A DNA stretch of 64,000 nucleotides, from contig NZ_CP080598.1 of the NCBI RefSeq assembly GCF_019598945.1, positions 4,588,001 to 4,652,000 of the forward strand, read 5' to 3'. The translations under genes were made by a program, and so were the position numbers. How positions within the stretch are numbered: position 1 is the stretch's first letter; each line of letters opens with the position of its first letter. This DNA comes from Sphaerospermopsis torques-reginae ITEP-024 (GTDB lineage: Bacteria; Cyanobacteriota; Cyanobacteriia; Cyanobacteriales; Nostocaceae). This document shows positions 19,636 to 29,047 of this stretch, piece after piece. The notes beneath the pieces are model-generated. The model ran no database searches, was not told the DNA's origin, and saw only the letters and a list, made by a program, of their open reading frames with translations.

Positions 19636-20976
19636 ATGCGTGATCTATCTCAATTACCTTTATTGAAGCAGTCTCCAGATAAAAGTTCTCGTTTACAGTT
19701 ACTGGTTTTAAGTAATGGTCATGGTGAAGATATCATTGCTGCACGGATCATTAAGGAACTGCAACAGTTATCTTCTCCTCCTGATATTTTTGCTTTACCC
19801 ATAGTGGGTGAAGGTCGTGCTTACCAAAATTTAAATGTGCCTTGTATTGGTGAAGTTAAGACTATGCCTTCTGGTGGTTTTATTTATATGGATAGTCGTC
19901 AACTGATGCGGGATGTCCAGGGTGGTTTGGTACAACTGACTTGGAAGCAGATTCAAGCGGTGCGTGGTTGGGTAAGTTCGCAAACAAAGTTAGATAATCA
20001 AAAGGCGATTTTAGCTGTGGGGGATATTGTACCACTTTTGTTTGCAGCTATCAGCGGTGCTAATTATGCTTTTGTGGGAACGGCAAAATCTGAATATTAT
20101 GTGCGGGATGAGTTGGGTTTATTACCCAGAAAGTCAAAATCGGCACGTTGGGAAAATTTTTCAGGTTCTATTTATCATCCTTGGGAAAGGTGGTTGATGA
20201 GTCGTCGTCTTTGTCGGGCGGTGTTTCCTAGAGATGCGCTGACAACGGAAATTTTAAGAAAGTGGCCTATTACAGCTTTTGATGTGGGAAATCCTATGAT
20301 GGATGGTTTAGAACCTTCTTTTGGCACTTCTAGATTTGATCATGATAGTTTTGAACAACAAGAGATTGTTCGTCCTTTGGTTGTGACTTTGCTTCCCGGT
20401 TCTCGTGCAGGTGAGGCTTATGATAATTGGGAAGTGATGATGATCGCTGTATCAGCTTTGATTGAGAGTTTCCGGGAGCGAGAGATGGTGTTTTTAGGTG
20501 CGATCGCTCCCGGTTTAGATGGCAATATTTTTACTCAAACTTTAAAAATTCCAGGTTGGCAAAAATGCGATCAATCTCCAGTTAAACTCGCTGATGCTAA
20601 TGCTTTGTTTTTTAAACAAAAAAATGCTTATCTTATTCTCACTCAACAAGCTTATAATGATTGTTTACATTTGGGGGATTTAGCGATCGCAATGGCAGGT
20701 ACAGCAACAGAACAATTTATTGGTTTAGGCAAACCAGCGATCGCTATTCCCGGTAAAGGTCCTCAATATAATCCTGCTTTTGCAGAAGCCCAAAGTCGTC
20801 TTCTAGGATCATCTCTAATTTTAGTAGACCAACCAACAAAAGTTGCCCAAGTAACACAGTCCCTGCTACAAAATCCCGATCTTTTACACGAAATTTCTGA
20901 AAATGGAGTTAAAAGAATGGGTTTACCTGGTGCTGCCAAACGTATTGCCGAATGTTTGCAAGAACGTTTAACTTAA
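19636..20976 (+). CDS. Lipid-A-disaccharide synthase-related glycosyltransferase-like protein
   Basis: A 446-residue protein of the LpxB-related family found in cyanobacteria and chloroplast-bearing organisms. Features are an N-terminal nucleotide-sugar fold start (LLVLSNGHGEDIIAARI), GDIVPLLFAAISGA in the middle, LLPGSRAGEAY (~255) and, near the end, AMAGTATEQFIGLGKPAIAIPGKGPQY, which resembles the UDP-sugar binding site of LpxB/MurG. Cyanobacteria lack classical lipid A steps in many lineages, so the real acceptor is unknown. The ATG at 19636 directly follows the tandem repeat block. No operon partner on the same strand. Confidence 0.82.
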   Translation: MRDLSQLPLLKQSPDKSSRLQLLVLSNGHGEDIIAARIIKELQQLSSPPDIFALPIVGEGRAYQNLNVPCIGEVKTMPSGGFIYMDSRQLMRDVQGGLVQLTWKQIQAVRGWVSSQTKLDNQKAILAVGDIVPLLFAAISGANYAFVGTAKSEYYVRDELGLLPRKSKSARWENFSGSIYHPWERWLMSRRLCRAVFPRDALTTEILRKWPITAFDVGNPMMDGLEPSFGTSRFDHDSFEQQEIVRPLVVTLLPGSRAGEAYDNWEVMMIAVSALIESFREREMVFLGAIAPGLDGNIFTQTLKIPGWQKCDQSPVKLADANALFFKQKNAYLILTQQAYNDCLHLGDLAIAMAGTATEQFIGLGKPAIAIPGKGPQYNPAFAEAQSRLLGSSLILVDQPTKVAQVTQSLLQNPDLLHEISENGVKRMGLPGAAKRIAECLQERLT

Positions 20977-21213
20977 CCTCTATCACTTCTTCCCCAGTCA
21001 CCAGTCACTCAATTTTGGATTTACGATTTTGGATTTTGGATTGACTCCAACCTCAAGTGTGAAAGCTCGAAATTTTGGATTTGGAATTTACGTTAGCGAA
21101 GCGTACGCAGCGCAGCGAGTATTTTTCCGTCCTGAAGAACCAGGCTCTATACCAAGTTCTGTAATCTAAAATCTAAAATCTAAAATCTAAAATTTCTGGT
21201 CACCTGTCACCTA

Positions 21214-21936
21214 TTAACCTACTAACCCAGAACGTAAAGCGCGAACTGCGGCTTGGGTTCTGTCATCAGCGCAAAGTTTATTCAAAATATTGCGAACATG
21301 AGTTTTTACTGTTCCCACAGTAATATACAGTTTTTCTGCAATTTGACCGTTACTGCAACCAGCAACAATTAATTCTAAAATTTCCAGTTCCCGCTGAGTT
21401 AAAGGATAGGTTTCCAGAACTTGTTCATATTCTGTAGCTAAAGCCTCAATTTTTACAGTCTTTGGTTTATCAGATGTGAGACTTTCTCCTGGTAAACTTG
21501 AGCGCATTTTTTTGAGTACCACATTGGCGATCGCTGGATCAATCCAAGAGTTACCAGCATAAGTAGCTTGTATGGCTTCAGTTAATTTGTTAATACTTGT
21601 CTCTTTCATGTAATAAGAATCTGCACCCGCCGCAAAAGCAGCTAAGACGGCATCTTCTGTATGATCCATTGTCAAAATTAAAATTTTTGTATTATTTTGC
21701 CCAGTTTCTGCTTGATGGCGTTTAAACTTGCGGGTGAGTTCAATTCCATCCATATCTGGTAAACCAATATCCACTACTGCTACATCTGGCTTGGCAGTTT
21801 CCAAAAGTTTTAATCCTTGGCTGGCATTTGCCGCTTCACCTATCACCCTTAACCCTCCGTGTGACTGCAATGCAGCCCTTAACCCCATCCGGGTTAAATC
21901 ATGATCTTCAATTAAAAGAATGCTAATCTCATTCAT
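21214..21936 (-). CDS. NarL/FixJ-type response regulator with LuxR helix-turn-helix
   Basis: An N-terminal receiver domain has the acidic pair ED (~10), phospho-acceptor Asp at 56 (VVDIGLPDMDG), a Thr-type switch (ILTMDHTED) and lysine (YYMKETS). The C-terminal LuxR-type DNA-binding domain (PLTQRELEILELIVAGCSNGQIAEKLYITVGTVKTHV) follows. It should bind DNA as a phosphorylated dimer. The ATG at 21936 (MNEISILLIED) is preferred over a TTG 12 bases upstream. No kinase gene adjoins on the same strand, but three more two-component genes follow within 5 kb. A 12-bp tandem repeat lies just upstream. Confidence 0.9.
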   Translation of the reverse strand: MNEISILLIEDHDLTRMGLRAALQSHGGLRVIGEAANASQGLKLLETAKPDVAVVDIGLPDMDGIELTRKFKRHQAETGQNNTKILILTMDHTEDAVLAAFAAGADSYYMKETSINKLTEAIQATYAGNSWIDPAIANVVLKKMRSSLPGESLTSDKPKTVKIEALATEYEQVLETYPLTQRELEILELIVAGCSNGQIAEKLYITVGTVKTHVRNILNKLCADDRTQAAVRALRSGLVG

Positions 21937-21970
21937 TGTTACACCCAACTATATATCTGACTGCTGCTTT

Positions 21971-22027
21971 GAACTTAATTTGAACTTAATTTGAACTTAA
22001 CTTGAACTTAATTTGAACTTAATTTGA
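21971..22027. repeat. 12-bp tandem repeat TTGAACTTAATT
   Basis: About five units of TTGAACTTAATT (one with a change to AACT) lie 35 bases upstream of the response regulator start on its strand, within the probable promoter/leader region. Confidence 0.85.
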
Positions 22028-22157
22028 CTGGTAAGGATTGAGGAGACAGAATACAGGATTCAGAATGAATGAGAGTTTTCGAGTCATGCTTGATAATTGA
22101 TGAACAAACTGATAAACAAACTTGCTCATCTGGATTCCTGCTGCACACAAATATTCT

Positions 22158-22322
22158 AACCCCTGACTCCTGACTCCTGTACGGGCGAAGTAGGGGCGAA
22201 GCATTCGGAAAATAACCTGTGATCAAAATTGATAATTTATCGCCCGAATGCTTCGCCCTTACAGGAAAATAGCCTTTGCATAAAATTGATAATTGGTCGC
22301 CCGAATGCTTCGCATCTACGAC
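22158..22322. repeat. GCGAAGCATTCGG inverted/direct repeats
   Basis: GGGGCGAAGCATTCGG and its complements CGCCCGAATGCTTCGC (twice) are spaced by similar CTGTGATCAAAATTGATAA-like sequence, giving several alternative hairpins. No coding potential is seen. Confidence 0.6.
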
Positions 22323-22339
22323 TCCTGACTCCTGAATTC

Positions 22340-23837
22340 TTACAATGAATGCAAGTTTTGGATAATTTGGATCTAATTTGGATCTAATTTTCCCAAACTA
22401 AAGATAGATGATATTTTGACCTGGTTGCATCCATCGACAGAAATAATAAATTTCACTTATTTTATCTGGGATAGAAGTAAAAATCTAGCTACGGGTATAT
22501 GGCTATTTTTTTGGAAAATATGAAATATTGAAACGAATGGAAAATCAGACAACCAACCTATTTGTTATGACTGTACCTTCCTTATTCTCATTTTTTCTTG
22601 AATTTTAAGTTCTACCAATCTCCTTGAATACTTTTACCTCACCTTGACGAGTTGGTTAAATGTTATAAATTTGTCTTTTTCTTCTCATCAACTCTGTCAA
22701 CAATGCTTGTGCTAAACTTGAGATCTTACTTTTTTGACACCAGATCAGTTTTTTTAAGTAGTAACTAATGAGACATTAATCGGGGGTGATTTTTACTGAC
22801 TCTGATCAGAAAATGTATTACATCTGACTCTAGTTATTCTGTCAAATTCAAGTTTAAAGCCTTGTATATAGCCTGCTGAATGCAGGAGGTTCACATTTTT
22901 ATCCTAGCACAAGATTCTTGCGACATAAACTTACAGCAGATTCCTTTGTTTTGAGGTACAGTATTAGACTGGGAAGTGCTGTATCAAGAGATGATCAACA
23001 GAATGACCAACTGGTAACTTCATCATCTATCATAGTACCGACCACAGGCTCCGCCAACATCACATACAACATCAGATAATTTAAAATTTTCTATCTATGA
23101 ACGAGGGCAAGAGCTTAAAACTAATGATTCGCGCTTATGTGGCAATAGCAAGATATGCACTTACAGCTTTTTAATATTGAATGATTAATCACTCACGAAT
23201 CAAGACTAACTACTGTTCAAGTGAGTAAAACTGCTCAAGCTGATGGTACACAATGTTTGTATGCAACTCTCACTAATGGGTGAGGACGGTAAATCATTGA
23301 CTCATTTACAATTGTGTTGAGATGGATAAAGTATTTGATTTTACTTTCTCTCGACTCTGCCAGATTTCATAGAGAATCACTTTCATCTGGATAATTGCCA
23401 ATTGTTTTTAAATTATTTTTTATTAAACGAGAGCAATTTTCCGTTTGTTAGAGTTATAACCAGGAGATTCAACACAATCAAAAAAAAATGGCAGAAAAAA
23501 TCAAATACTTGATTCTGCAACCAGCTAAAAACATAACAAATTAAAACTACTAAAAGTGGAGGAAGATAAATTGAATGTAAAGAATATTAATTAGATATTG
23601 TGTAAAATACCTGAGTTACTCAATAGCGTTTTGTGAGATACACAAAAATTGTCAATTCTGTAGTTATATACAGCTTCTTGTAGGTAAATAAAGTAAACAA
23701 TGAGATTGACAAAGCCTGGAACTAACAGCATTTTAGTTCTGACTGCTGCTGTATTGGAAGTCAGTATTCAGCAGTCAGTAATCAGTAATCACCTATTATC
23801 TGGGATTTATGAGCATTTGTAGCAAGGAATTAGGAAA
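22340..23837. other. Long AT-rich gap with no identifiable gene
   Basis: I find no open frame with coding character on either strand, no tRNA and no clear terminator. Around 22930-22985 there is a decayed inverted copy of the repeat seen at 6978-7104. The size and the repeat debris suggest remains of lost genes, which is inference. Confidence 0.5.
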
Positions 23838-23969
23838 TTGATTTTAGTATCAGTCTCCCCTAAACATCCTGGAAAATCAGTTGAAAAAGCAGTTTTAGCT
23901 GAATGCTTACTATCTGAAAATAGAAATGCTGTACTTCAATCTCTTTTGGACAGCGAAAATAAAAACTAA
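23838..23969 (+). CDS. Small ORF or gene remnant coupled to the downstream hybrid kinase
   Basis: A 43-codon open frame (from TTG at 23838; LILVSVSPKHPGKSVEKAV and AECLLSENRNAVLQSLLD) ends with TAA that overlaps the next ATG as TAATG. The composition looks coding and the overlap is typical of translational coupling. A stop lies five codons before the TTG, so it is either a very short gene or the tail of a lost one. I do not recognise a family. Confidence 0.35.
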   Translation: MILVSVSPKHPGKSVEKAVLAECLLSENRNAVLQSLLDSENKN

Positions 23970-25066
23970 TGGAAGAGACGCTGAAAATTTTGGTTGTAGA
24001 TGATGATGAAGTAGATCGCATGGCAGTCCGTCTAGCCCTGACAAAAGCTGATGTTTATATGGAACTGTGTGAAGTCAGCGACGGTAATAATGCCCTTTCT
24101 GCTCTCCAAAATACTAATTTTGACTGCGTTTTTCTCGATTATTGCTTACCAAACCAAGATAGCTTCACTTTAATTCACAAGCTGCGCTCTTGTGAAATCA
24201 AAGTTCCTTTAGTTATTCTCACCGCTCAAGGAGAGGAAAAAATTGCTGTTGATTTATTGCAAGCTGGTGCTACAGATTATCTGATTAGATCTCAACTAAA
24301 TTCAGAACATTTGGTATTGGTTTTGCGAAACACGATGCGGTTATATCGGGCAGAAATGAAAGCAGATTTGGCATATCAACAACTTAAAGAAAGTAATGAA
24401 CAACTGATTCGGAAGAACCAAGAATTGGAGAGACAAAGGCAACAAATTCAATTACAAAATTTGAGATTTTTGGAAGCATCACGACTTAAATCACAATTTT
24501 TAGCTACCATATCTCATGAGTTACGAACACCAATGAATGCCATCATTGGTTTTTCGCAAATACTGTTACGTCCTAAATTTGGTCAACTTACCAATCAGCA
24601 AGCTGATATGGTAGAGCGTATCCTCAATAATGGTAAGCATTTACTGATGTTATTGAATGAAGTTTTGGACTTTTCTAAATTGGAGGCTGGTAAATTAGAA
24701 CTAAAACCGGAAATATGTGACTTATCAAAGATAGTTAATAATACTGTAGGTGAAATTCGTTCTTTAGCGGAAGCAAAAAAGTTATCTTTGTTAGTGGAAA
24801 TAGAATTAGAAAATACTTTGGTATTTAATGATCCGGTGCGCGTACATCAGATTTTAATTAACCTGCTCTCCAATGCGGTTAAATTTACAGAGTATGGAAG
24901 CATTAAAGTAGAAGTGAAAGAAATTCCCAGAAATCAATTATCAATTAGTATTAAAGACACAGGAATTGGTATTTCCCCTCAAGATTATCAACATATTTTT
25001 GATCTACCTCACCTACCATTTCAATTCAATAAAGTTTCGCTAGGATATCCTGATCTGAAACTTTAA
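23969..25066 (+). CDS. Response regulator-histidine kinase hybrid, C-terminally truncated
   Basis: An N-terminal receiver domain has the acidic cluster DDDE and phospho-acceptor Asp57 (VFLDYCLP). A coiled linker (residues ~130-170) leads to HisKA with ATISHELRTPMN (His ~182) and the ATPase N-box NLLSNAVKFT and G1 box DTGIGI. The chain then leaves the family pattern after HIFD and stops at LGYPDLKL. The G2 box (GTGLGL) that completes the ATP site is absent. The protein can probably be phosphorylated on the receiver but may not autophosphorylate. An intact kinase of the same layout begins 90 bp downstream, so the two may work together. Confidence 0.82.
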   Translation: MEETLKILVVDDDEVDRMAVRLALTKADVYMELCEVSDGNNALSALQNTNFDCVFLDYCLPNQDSFTLIHKLRSCEIKVPLVILTAQGEEKIAVDLLQAGATDYLIRSQLNSEHLVLVLRNTMRLYRAEMKADLAYQQLKESNEQLIRKNQELERQRQQIQLQNLRFLEASRLKSQFLATISHELRTPMNAIIGFSQILLRPKFGQLTNQQADMVERILNNGKHLLMLLNEVLDFSKLEAGKLELKPEICDLSKIVNNTVGEIRSLAEAKKLSLLVEIELENTLVFNDPVRVHQILINLLSNAVKFTEYGSIKVEVKEIPRNQLSISIKDTGIGISPQDYQHIFDLPHLPFQFNKVSLGYPDLKL

Positions 25067-25155
25067 ATTACTGTCAACTTCCATGTAAATTCCCAAGTGT
25101 AGATTCCAGAGTAGATTAATTTAGATTAATGACCAAAAAGTTGTAAACATAAACT

Positions 25156-26280
25156 ATGTCTTTTGTCAAAAGTGATAAGGTTGATCGTATCCTCGCCGTT
25201 GATGATACAAGAGATAATTTAATTTTAGTACAAACACTCTTAGAGAGTGAGGGTTATGAAATTGATTTAGTATCAGATGGAGCAACTGCTTTACAAAAAG
25301 TGGCACAATCTCCACCGGATCTGATTTTACTAGATGTGATGATGCCAGGGATGGATGGTTATGAAGTAACACGGAGAATTCGCGATAATCCTGATCTGGG
25401 TTATATTCCAATTTTGTTAATCACAGCTTTTCATGAATCTAGTGTAGTTGAAGGGTTAGATGCGGGTGCTGATGATTTTATTCGCAAACCATTTGATACT
25501 GATGAATTATTAGCCAGAGTGCGATCGCTATTGCGACTGAAGCATAGTATTGATGAACAACAAAAAATGACCCATCAGCGAGAAGATTTTGTTTCGCGTC
25601 TGACTCATGATTTACGCACACCTTTAGTAGCAGCTGATCGAATGTTAGCTTTGTTTCAACAGGAGACTTTTTGTAAAATTTCTCCAGAAATGAAACAAGC
25701 GATCGCTGTGATGATTCGCAGTAACCAAAATTTAATGGAGATGGTCAATACCTTACTAGAAGTTTATCGCTTCGAGGCAGGTAAAAAGACCTTAAATTTG
25801 GAAAAATGCGACTTAACAGAAATATCTGAAGAAGTCATCAGTGAACTAACTCCCCTTGCTGTTGAGAAAAACTTAACTCTCAAATTAGATACCCATGAGT
25901 TAAACCAGGTAGAAAATCATGGAGGAATTGTCTTAGGTGATAGATTAGAACTACGCCGAGTGTTGAATAACTTAATTGGTAACGCAATCAAGTTTACAGA
26001 TACAGGCGGTGTAGAAATTCGCATTTTGAAAACTTGCCCCACCAAAACACATCAAGGTGAAGTAGTAATTGAAATTGAAGATACTGGTTATGGCATTGCA
26101 CCAGAAGATCAAGCAACAATTTTTGAGCGATTTCGTCAAGGGAGAAATAAAAGATCAGGTAGTGGTTTAGGACTGCATTTATCACAAAGAATCATAGAAG
26201 CGCATGGTGGAGAAATCGAACTTTTATCAGAATTAAGTAAAGGTAGTATATTCAAAATCAAACTGCCAAAGGAAACTTAA
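25156..26280 (+). CDS. Response regulator-histidine kinase hybrid
   Basis: A receiver domain (acidic VDD, phospho-acceptor Asp60 in LILLDVMMPGMDG, KPF switch) is joined directly to a HisKA domain (SRLTHDLRTPL, His151). A complete HATPase domain follows: N-box NLIGNAIKFTD, G1 EDTGYGI, F-box FERFRQG and G2 GSGLGLHLS. All catalytic features are present. There is no membrane segment, so it is cytoplasmic and receives phosphate or a signal from another kinase. It follows the truncated hybrid kinase on the same strand with a 90-bp gap and is followed by an AGGAGTC repeat array. Confidence 0.9.
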   Translation: MSFVKSDKVDRILAVDDTRDNLILVQTLLESEGYEIDLVSDGATALQKVAQSPPDLILLDVMMPGMDGYEVTRRIRDNPDLGYIPILLITAFHESSVVEGLDAGADDFIRKPFDTDELLARVRSLLRLKHSIDEQQKMTHQREDFVSRLTHDLRTPLVAADRMLALFQQETFCKISPEMKQAIAVMIRSNQNLMEMVNTLLEVYRFEAGKKTLNLEKCDLTEISEEVISELTPLAVEKNLTLKLDTHELNQVENHGGIVLGDRLELRRVLNNLIGNAIKFTDTGGVEIRILKTCPTKTHQGEVVIEIEDTGYGIAPEDQATIFERFRQGRNKRSGSGLGLHLSQRIIEAHGGEIELLSELSKGSIFKIKLPKET

Positions 26281-26285
26281 TTTTT

Positions 26286-26316
<31 letters not shown>

Positions 26317-26383
26317 AAATAAAACCCTGTGACAGCAAAGATTAGTCATAAAAATTTTGAAGTCATAAAAATTTTGATTCTAT

Positions 26384-26836
26384 TTACCTGCATTGTTCAA
26401 ACGGAGAAAAAGGCTCAAATTTGTGATCAAGAAAACGACGAATAATTGCCTCTAAATCCTCCAGCATATAGGGTTTACTGAGATAGTCGTCAAAACCTGC
26501 TCCCAGGATACGTTCTTGCTGTTCCCTGCCAGCTAAAGCCGTAACAGCAACAACAGGAATGTGGCGAGTTAATGGATCTTGCTTTAAATATCGCACAACA
26601 TCTAGACCATTCAACCCAGGTAACAGAATATCCAACAAAATCAAGTCTGGCTGATATTCTTTTGCTACTAAGAGTGTAGTGTAACTGTCATTTTGACAAA
26701 TAAATCTACACCCTAGTAACTCCAAAGTATAACTAAGTAGTAATAGACTATCATCATGATCTTCTACTACCAAAATCAAAGGCGGCTGAGAGTTTTGCTT
26801 CTTTTCATCACTCATGAATGAATGTGTCAGATACAT
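26384..26836 (-). CDS. Single-domain response regulator (CheY-like)
   Basis: The 150-residue protein is a lone receiver domain: VVEDHDD, phospho-acceptor Asp69 in LILLDILLPGLNG, VTALAG and SKPY with the conserved lysine. It has no output domain, so it should act by protein contact or phosphorelay. The ATG at 26836 is supported by a GGAG ribosome site 5 bases upstream, better than the internal ATG at 26815. It converges with the hybrid kinase at 25156, and the pair is likely functionally linked. Confidence 0.88.
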   Translation of the reverse strand: MYLTHSFMSDEKKQNSQPPLILVVEDHDDSLLLLSYTLELLGCRFICQNDSYTTLLVAKEYQPDLILLDILLPGLNGLDVVRYLKQDPLTRHIPVVAVTALAGREQQERILGAGFDDYLSKPYMLEDLEAIIRRFLDHKFEPFSPFEQCR

Positions 26837-27535
26837 CTAGTCTCCAGAAGATTAAATTGGGCTTTATCGTCTTGATAGTCAAACTAGGCGATAATCCCAC
26901 AAACCATAAGACGTGCTGATTCAAGATTAGCTAGTGTTTTGCTGCCACTCAGTTGATTATCCTTACCCACATTCAACAGGAAAGAACAACTCAATCTGAA
27001 TAGCTTTAGTAGACACCCCTTGATTATATGCAAAATTACAGAATATTTTCCTCATAAGTTCACAATAACTTTGTAGAGAAAAAAGGCATAGTTATTTACT
27101 TTAGTATCACTATTGACATATCTATAAGCAAAAAATTAAATTACACTAGTTGCATTAAACATCCTATCCAGTATGAAAATAAACTGTTAAATTTATGACT
27201 TCAGTGATTTATTTTGCTGTCAATATATGCGAAATTGCTATATACCCCCATCAATTGAGAAATTTCCTAAATACAGCAGACGATAAACATTGCTAGAAAT
27301 ATTACTTGAATTGCGATGGTATTTTGTAGGTTTGTAAAGAAGTGATATGATACTTGCTCAAACTGAACAATTTTAAGCATAATGCTTGACGTGGCTATAT
27401 TTATGTAGTATAAAGTTACATTGTAAGATATACCAGACTAATTATGTAACAAGAATCAAATATCAACTAGGTTTGACTCCTGTACAGACGTTCCACCGGA
27501 ACGCCTCTAATCCTCACTACTGACTACTGACTCCT
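26837..27535. other. AT-rich gap without a supported gene
   Basis: I see a short hairpin near 27487-27510 (GACGTTCCACCGGAACGCC) upstream of the AAA ATPase gene. A 30-codon reverse frame (26963-27055) with weak resemblance to a kinase C-terminus is also present, too short to call. Nothing else is recognisable. Confidence 0.4.
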
Positions 27536-28738
27536 ATGGATTTTGACTATTTCCGAAATAATGATAGTAGTTCCGCGAACAACAATCGTCACAACCTACT
27601 AGCTAGTGGTTGGCGACCATTTCAGCGTGATTTTGATTGGGACTATTTCCAACAACTAATATTAAATGATACTCAAGAGTTAACACAAAGAAGTATTAAT
27701 CTAGTCAGTTTTTATGCAGACGCTTTAGCCAGAAAAGATTTTGCTTGGTGGGCAAATATATTAAATTTAGCTTCTGACTATACTCGCAGTGAATTTCAAA
27801 AATTTTGGAACTTCGTCACACCCGACGCACTCACACCAGATTATCGTTATAAAGACGTTTTAAGTACAGAAACTCCCATTTTGCAATTTGTCAGCCGTAA
27901 CAGCATTCCTATTGATTATGTACTGAATTTATTGCAAGAAATTACCGTTTTGCGCGTTCTACGTTTATTGGAACGTCCTGATATTATCACCCAATATTAT
28001 GCAGAGCGAGATTTCTATTTTCCCGTCGAAAAATTTGTTAGTTGGGAACGGTTAGATGTGATCAATACTGTTTATGCTTATTGGTCTAAACACGATATTT
28101 GGTTACAAATTGATCCCTATGATCGGGGACGCAGACAATATACATTAATGTCCAAAAATTTAGCCCCATCAATAAATAAAGCCACTTATGATTTAGCAGT
28201 TATGTTAAGTGGATATCAAAGCCGTGTCGGTAAAGTTCATAATCAATTTCCCATTCGCACATTTCCCCAAGAAATTCAAGATTTTACTGATTCAGTTCAG
28301 CAAGCAATTCTCAATCAAAATCAATTAGCCGTTGTCGTACATGGAGAACCAGGGACAGGAAAAACAGCATGGACACAATCAGTAGCCAAGGAAATTTTAG
28401 TACCTTTAGGTTATGTCATCTTTATTTTGGATCATGATGCCATTACTAACTTTGTGCCACCCAACTATTTAGAGAAAATTTGTATCATCATCAACGAAGC
28501 TGATAACTTAGCTCAAGATAGAGCTTCAGAAGTAGCCCAATATAACAACAAAACTGAACATATTTTAGCTTTGTTAGATGGGACTTTGTACCAAAGTGTA
28601 ATTGATGAATCTGGTGTACAGATAAAGCAGCATTTAGTGGTTTTGATGACTTGCAATACTACAGAAAGATTAGATCCTGCTATGTTACGTAAAGGCAGAG
28701 TAGATTTAATGTGTGAGTTTACAAAGCGGTTTGTGTGA
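27536..28738 (+). CDS. AAA-family ATPase
   Basis: A 400-residue protein. The N-terminal ~240 residues are aromatic-rich and match no domain I know. The C-terminal part is an AAA module with Walker A GEPGTGKT (~270), Walker B-like IIINEAD (~316; the usual DE is NE), sensor 1 VLMTCNTTERLD and a probable arginine finger in RKGRVDL. The protein ends about 10 residues after this motif, so the small lid domain is short or missing. No partner gene adjoins. Soluble, likely a remodelling or chaperone-like ATPase; the substrate is unknown. An ATATTG-rich repeat begins at its stop. Confidence 0.72.
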   Translation: MDFDYFRNNDSSSANNNRHNLLASGWRPFQRDFDWDYFQQLILNDTQELTQRSINLVSFYADALARKDFAWWANILNLASDYTRSEFQKFWNFVTPDALTPDYRYKDVLSTETPILQFVSRNSIPIDYVLNLLQEITVLRVLRLLERPDIITQYYAERDFYFPVEKFVSWERLDVINTVYAYWSKHDIWLQIDPYDRGRRQYTLMSKNLAPSINKATYDLAVMLSGYQSRVGKVHNQFPIRTFPQEIQDFTDSVQQAILNQNQLAVVVHGEPGTGKTAWTQSVAKEILVPLGYVIFILDHDAITNFVPPNYLEKICIIINEADNLAQDRASEVAQYNNKTEHILALLDGTLYQSVIDESGVQIKQHLVVLMTCNTTERLDPAMLRKGRVDLMCEFTKRFV

Positions 28739-28740
28739 AA

Positions 28741-28806
28741 AATCAGTTATCAATTGATAATTGACAATTGACAATTGACAATTTTTTCATTCAAAGTTTA
28801 AAACCT
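28741..28806. repeat. ATAATTGACAATTGA-rich repeat, copy 2
   Basis: About 65 bp closely match 16846-16915, including the ending TTTCATTCAAAGTTTAAAAC. It begins two bases after the AAA ATPase stop codon. Confidence 0.65.
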
Positions 28807-28834
28807 CGCCTTTATCTCGTTATTTCGTTATTTC

Positions 28835-28938
28835 GTTCCCAGTTTCTAACTGGGAATGCCATCACAGAGTCTCTGACTCTGCTATTAATAAAGGCAGATC
28901 CTTTAATAATTCATTCCCATACAGAGTATGGGAACGAG
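28835..28938. repeat. Multi-hairpin structured repeat, copy A
   Basis: Four successive hairpins are present: TTCCCAGTT-TCT-AACTGGGAA, CAGAGTC-TCT-GACTCTG, a weaker TAAAGG/CCTTTA stem, and TTCCCATAC-AGA-GTATGGGAA. It ends GGGAACGAG. An inverted copy at 62841-62942 keeps the order of hairpins, and paired sequence changes preserve base pairing. Half-elements are at 47781-47816 and near 63915-63941. Confidence 0.75.
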
Positions 28939-29047
28939 AAAAACGAGGAATTAGCGGAAATCAGAGATTTTTGCTAAAATTACTGATATCAAGTAATATC
29001 AAGTAATATTTTCTTGCCGCTTTGGGCAGATATCTAAGCAAAAACCC

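Noticed and set aside
22340-23837. Riboswitch or RNA gene in the long gap
   Set aside because: I could find no conserved RNA motif, terminator or tRNA there.
26963-27055. 30-codon reverse frame ending in IELFFPVECG
   Set aside because: Too short, with no domain or ribosome site; resemblance to a kinase end is weak.
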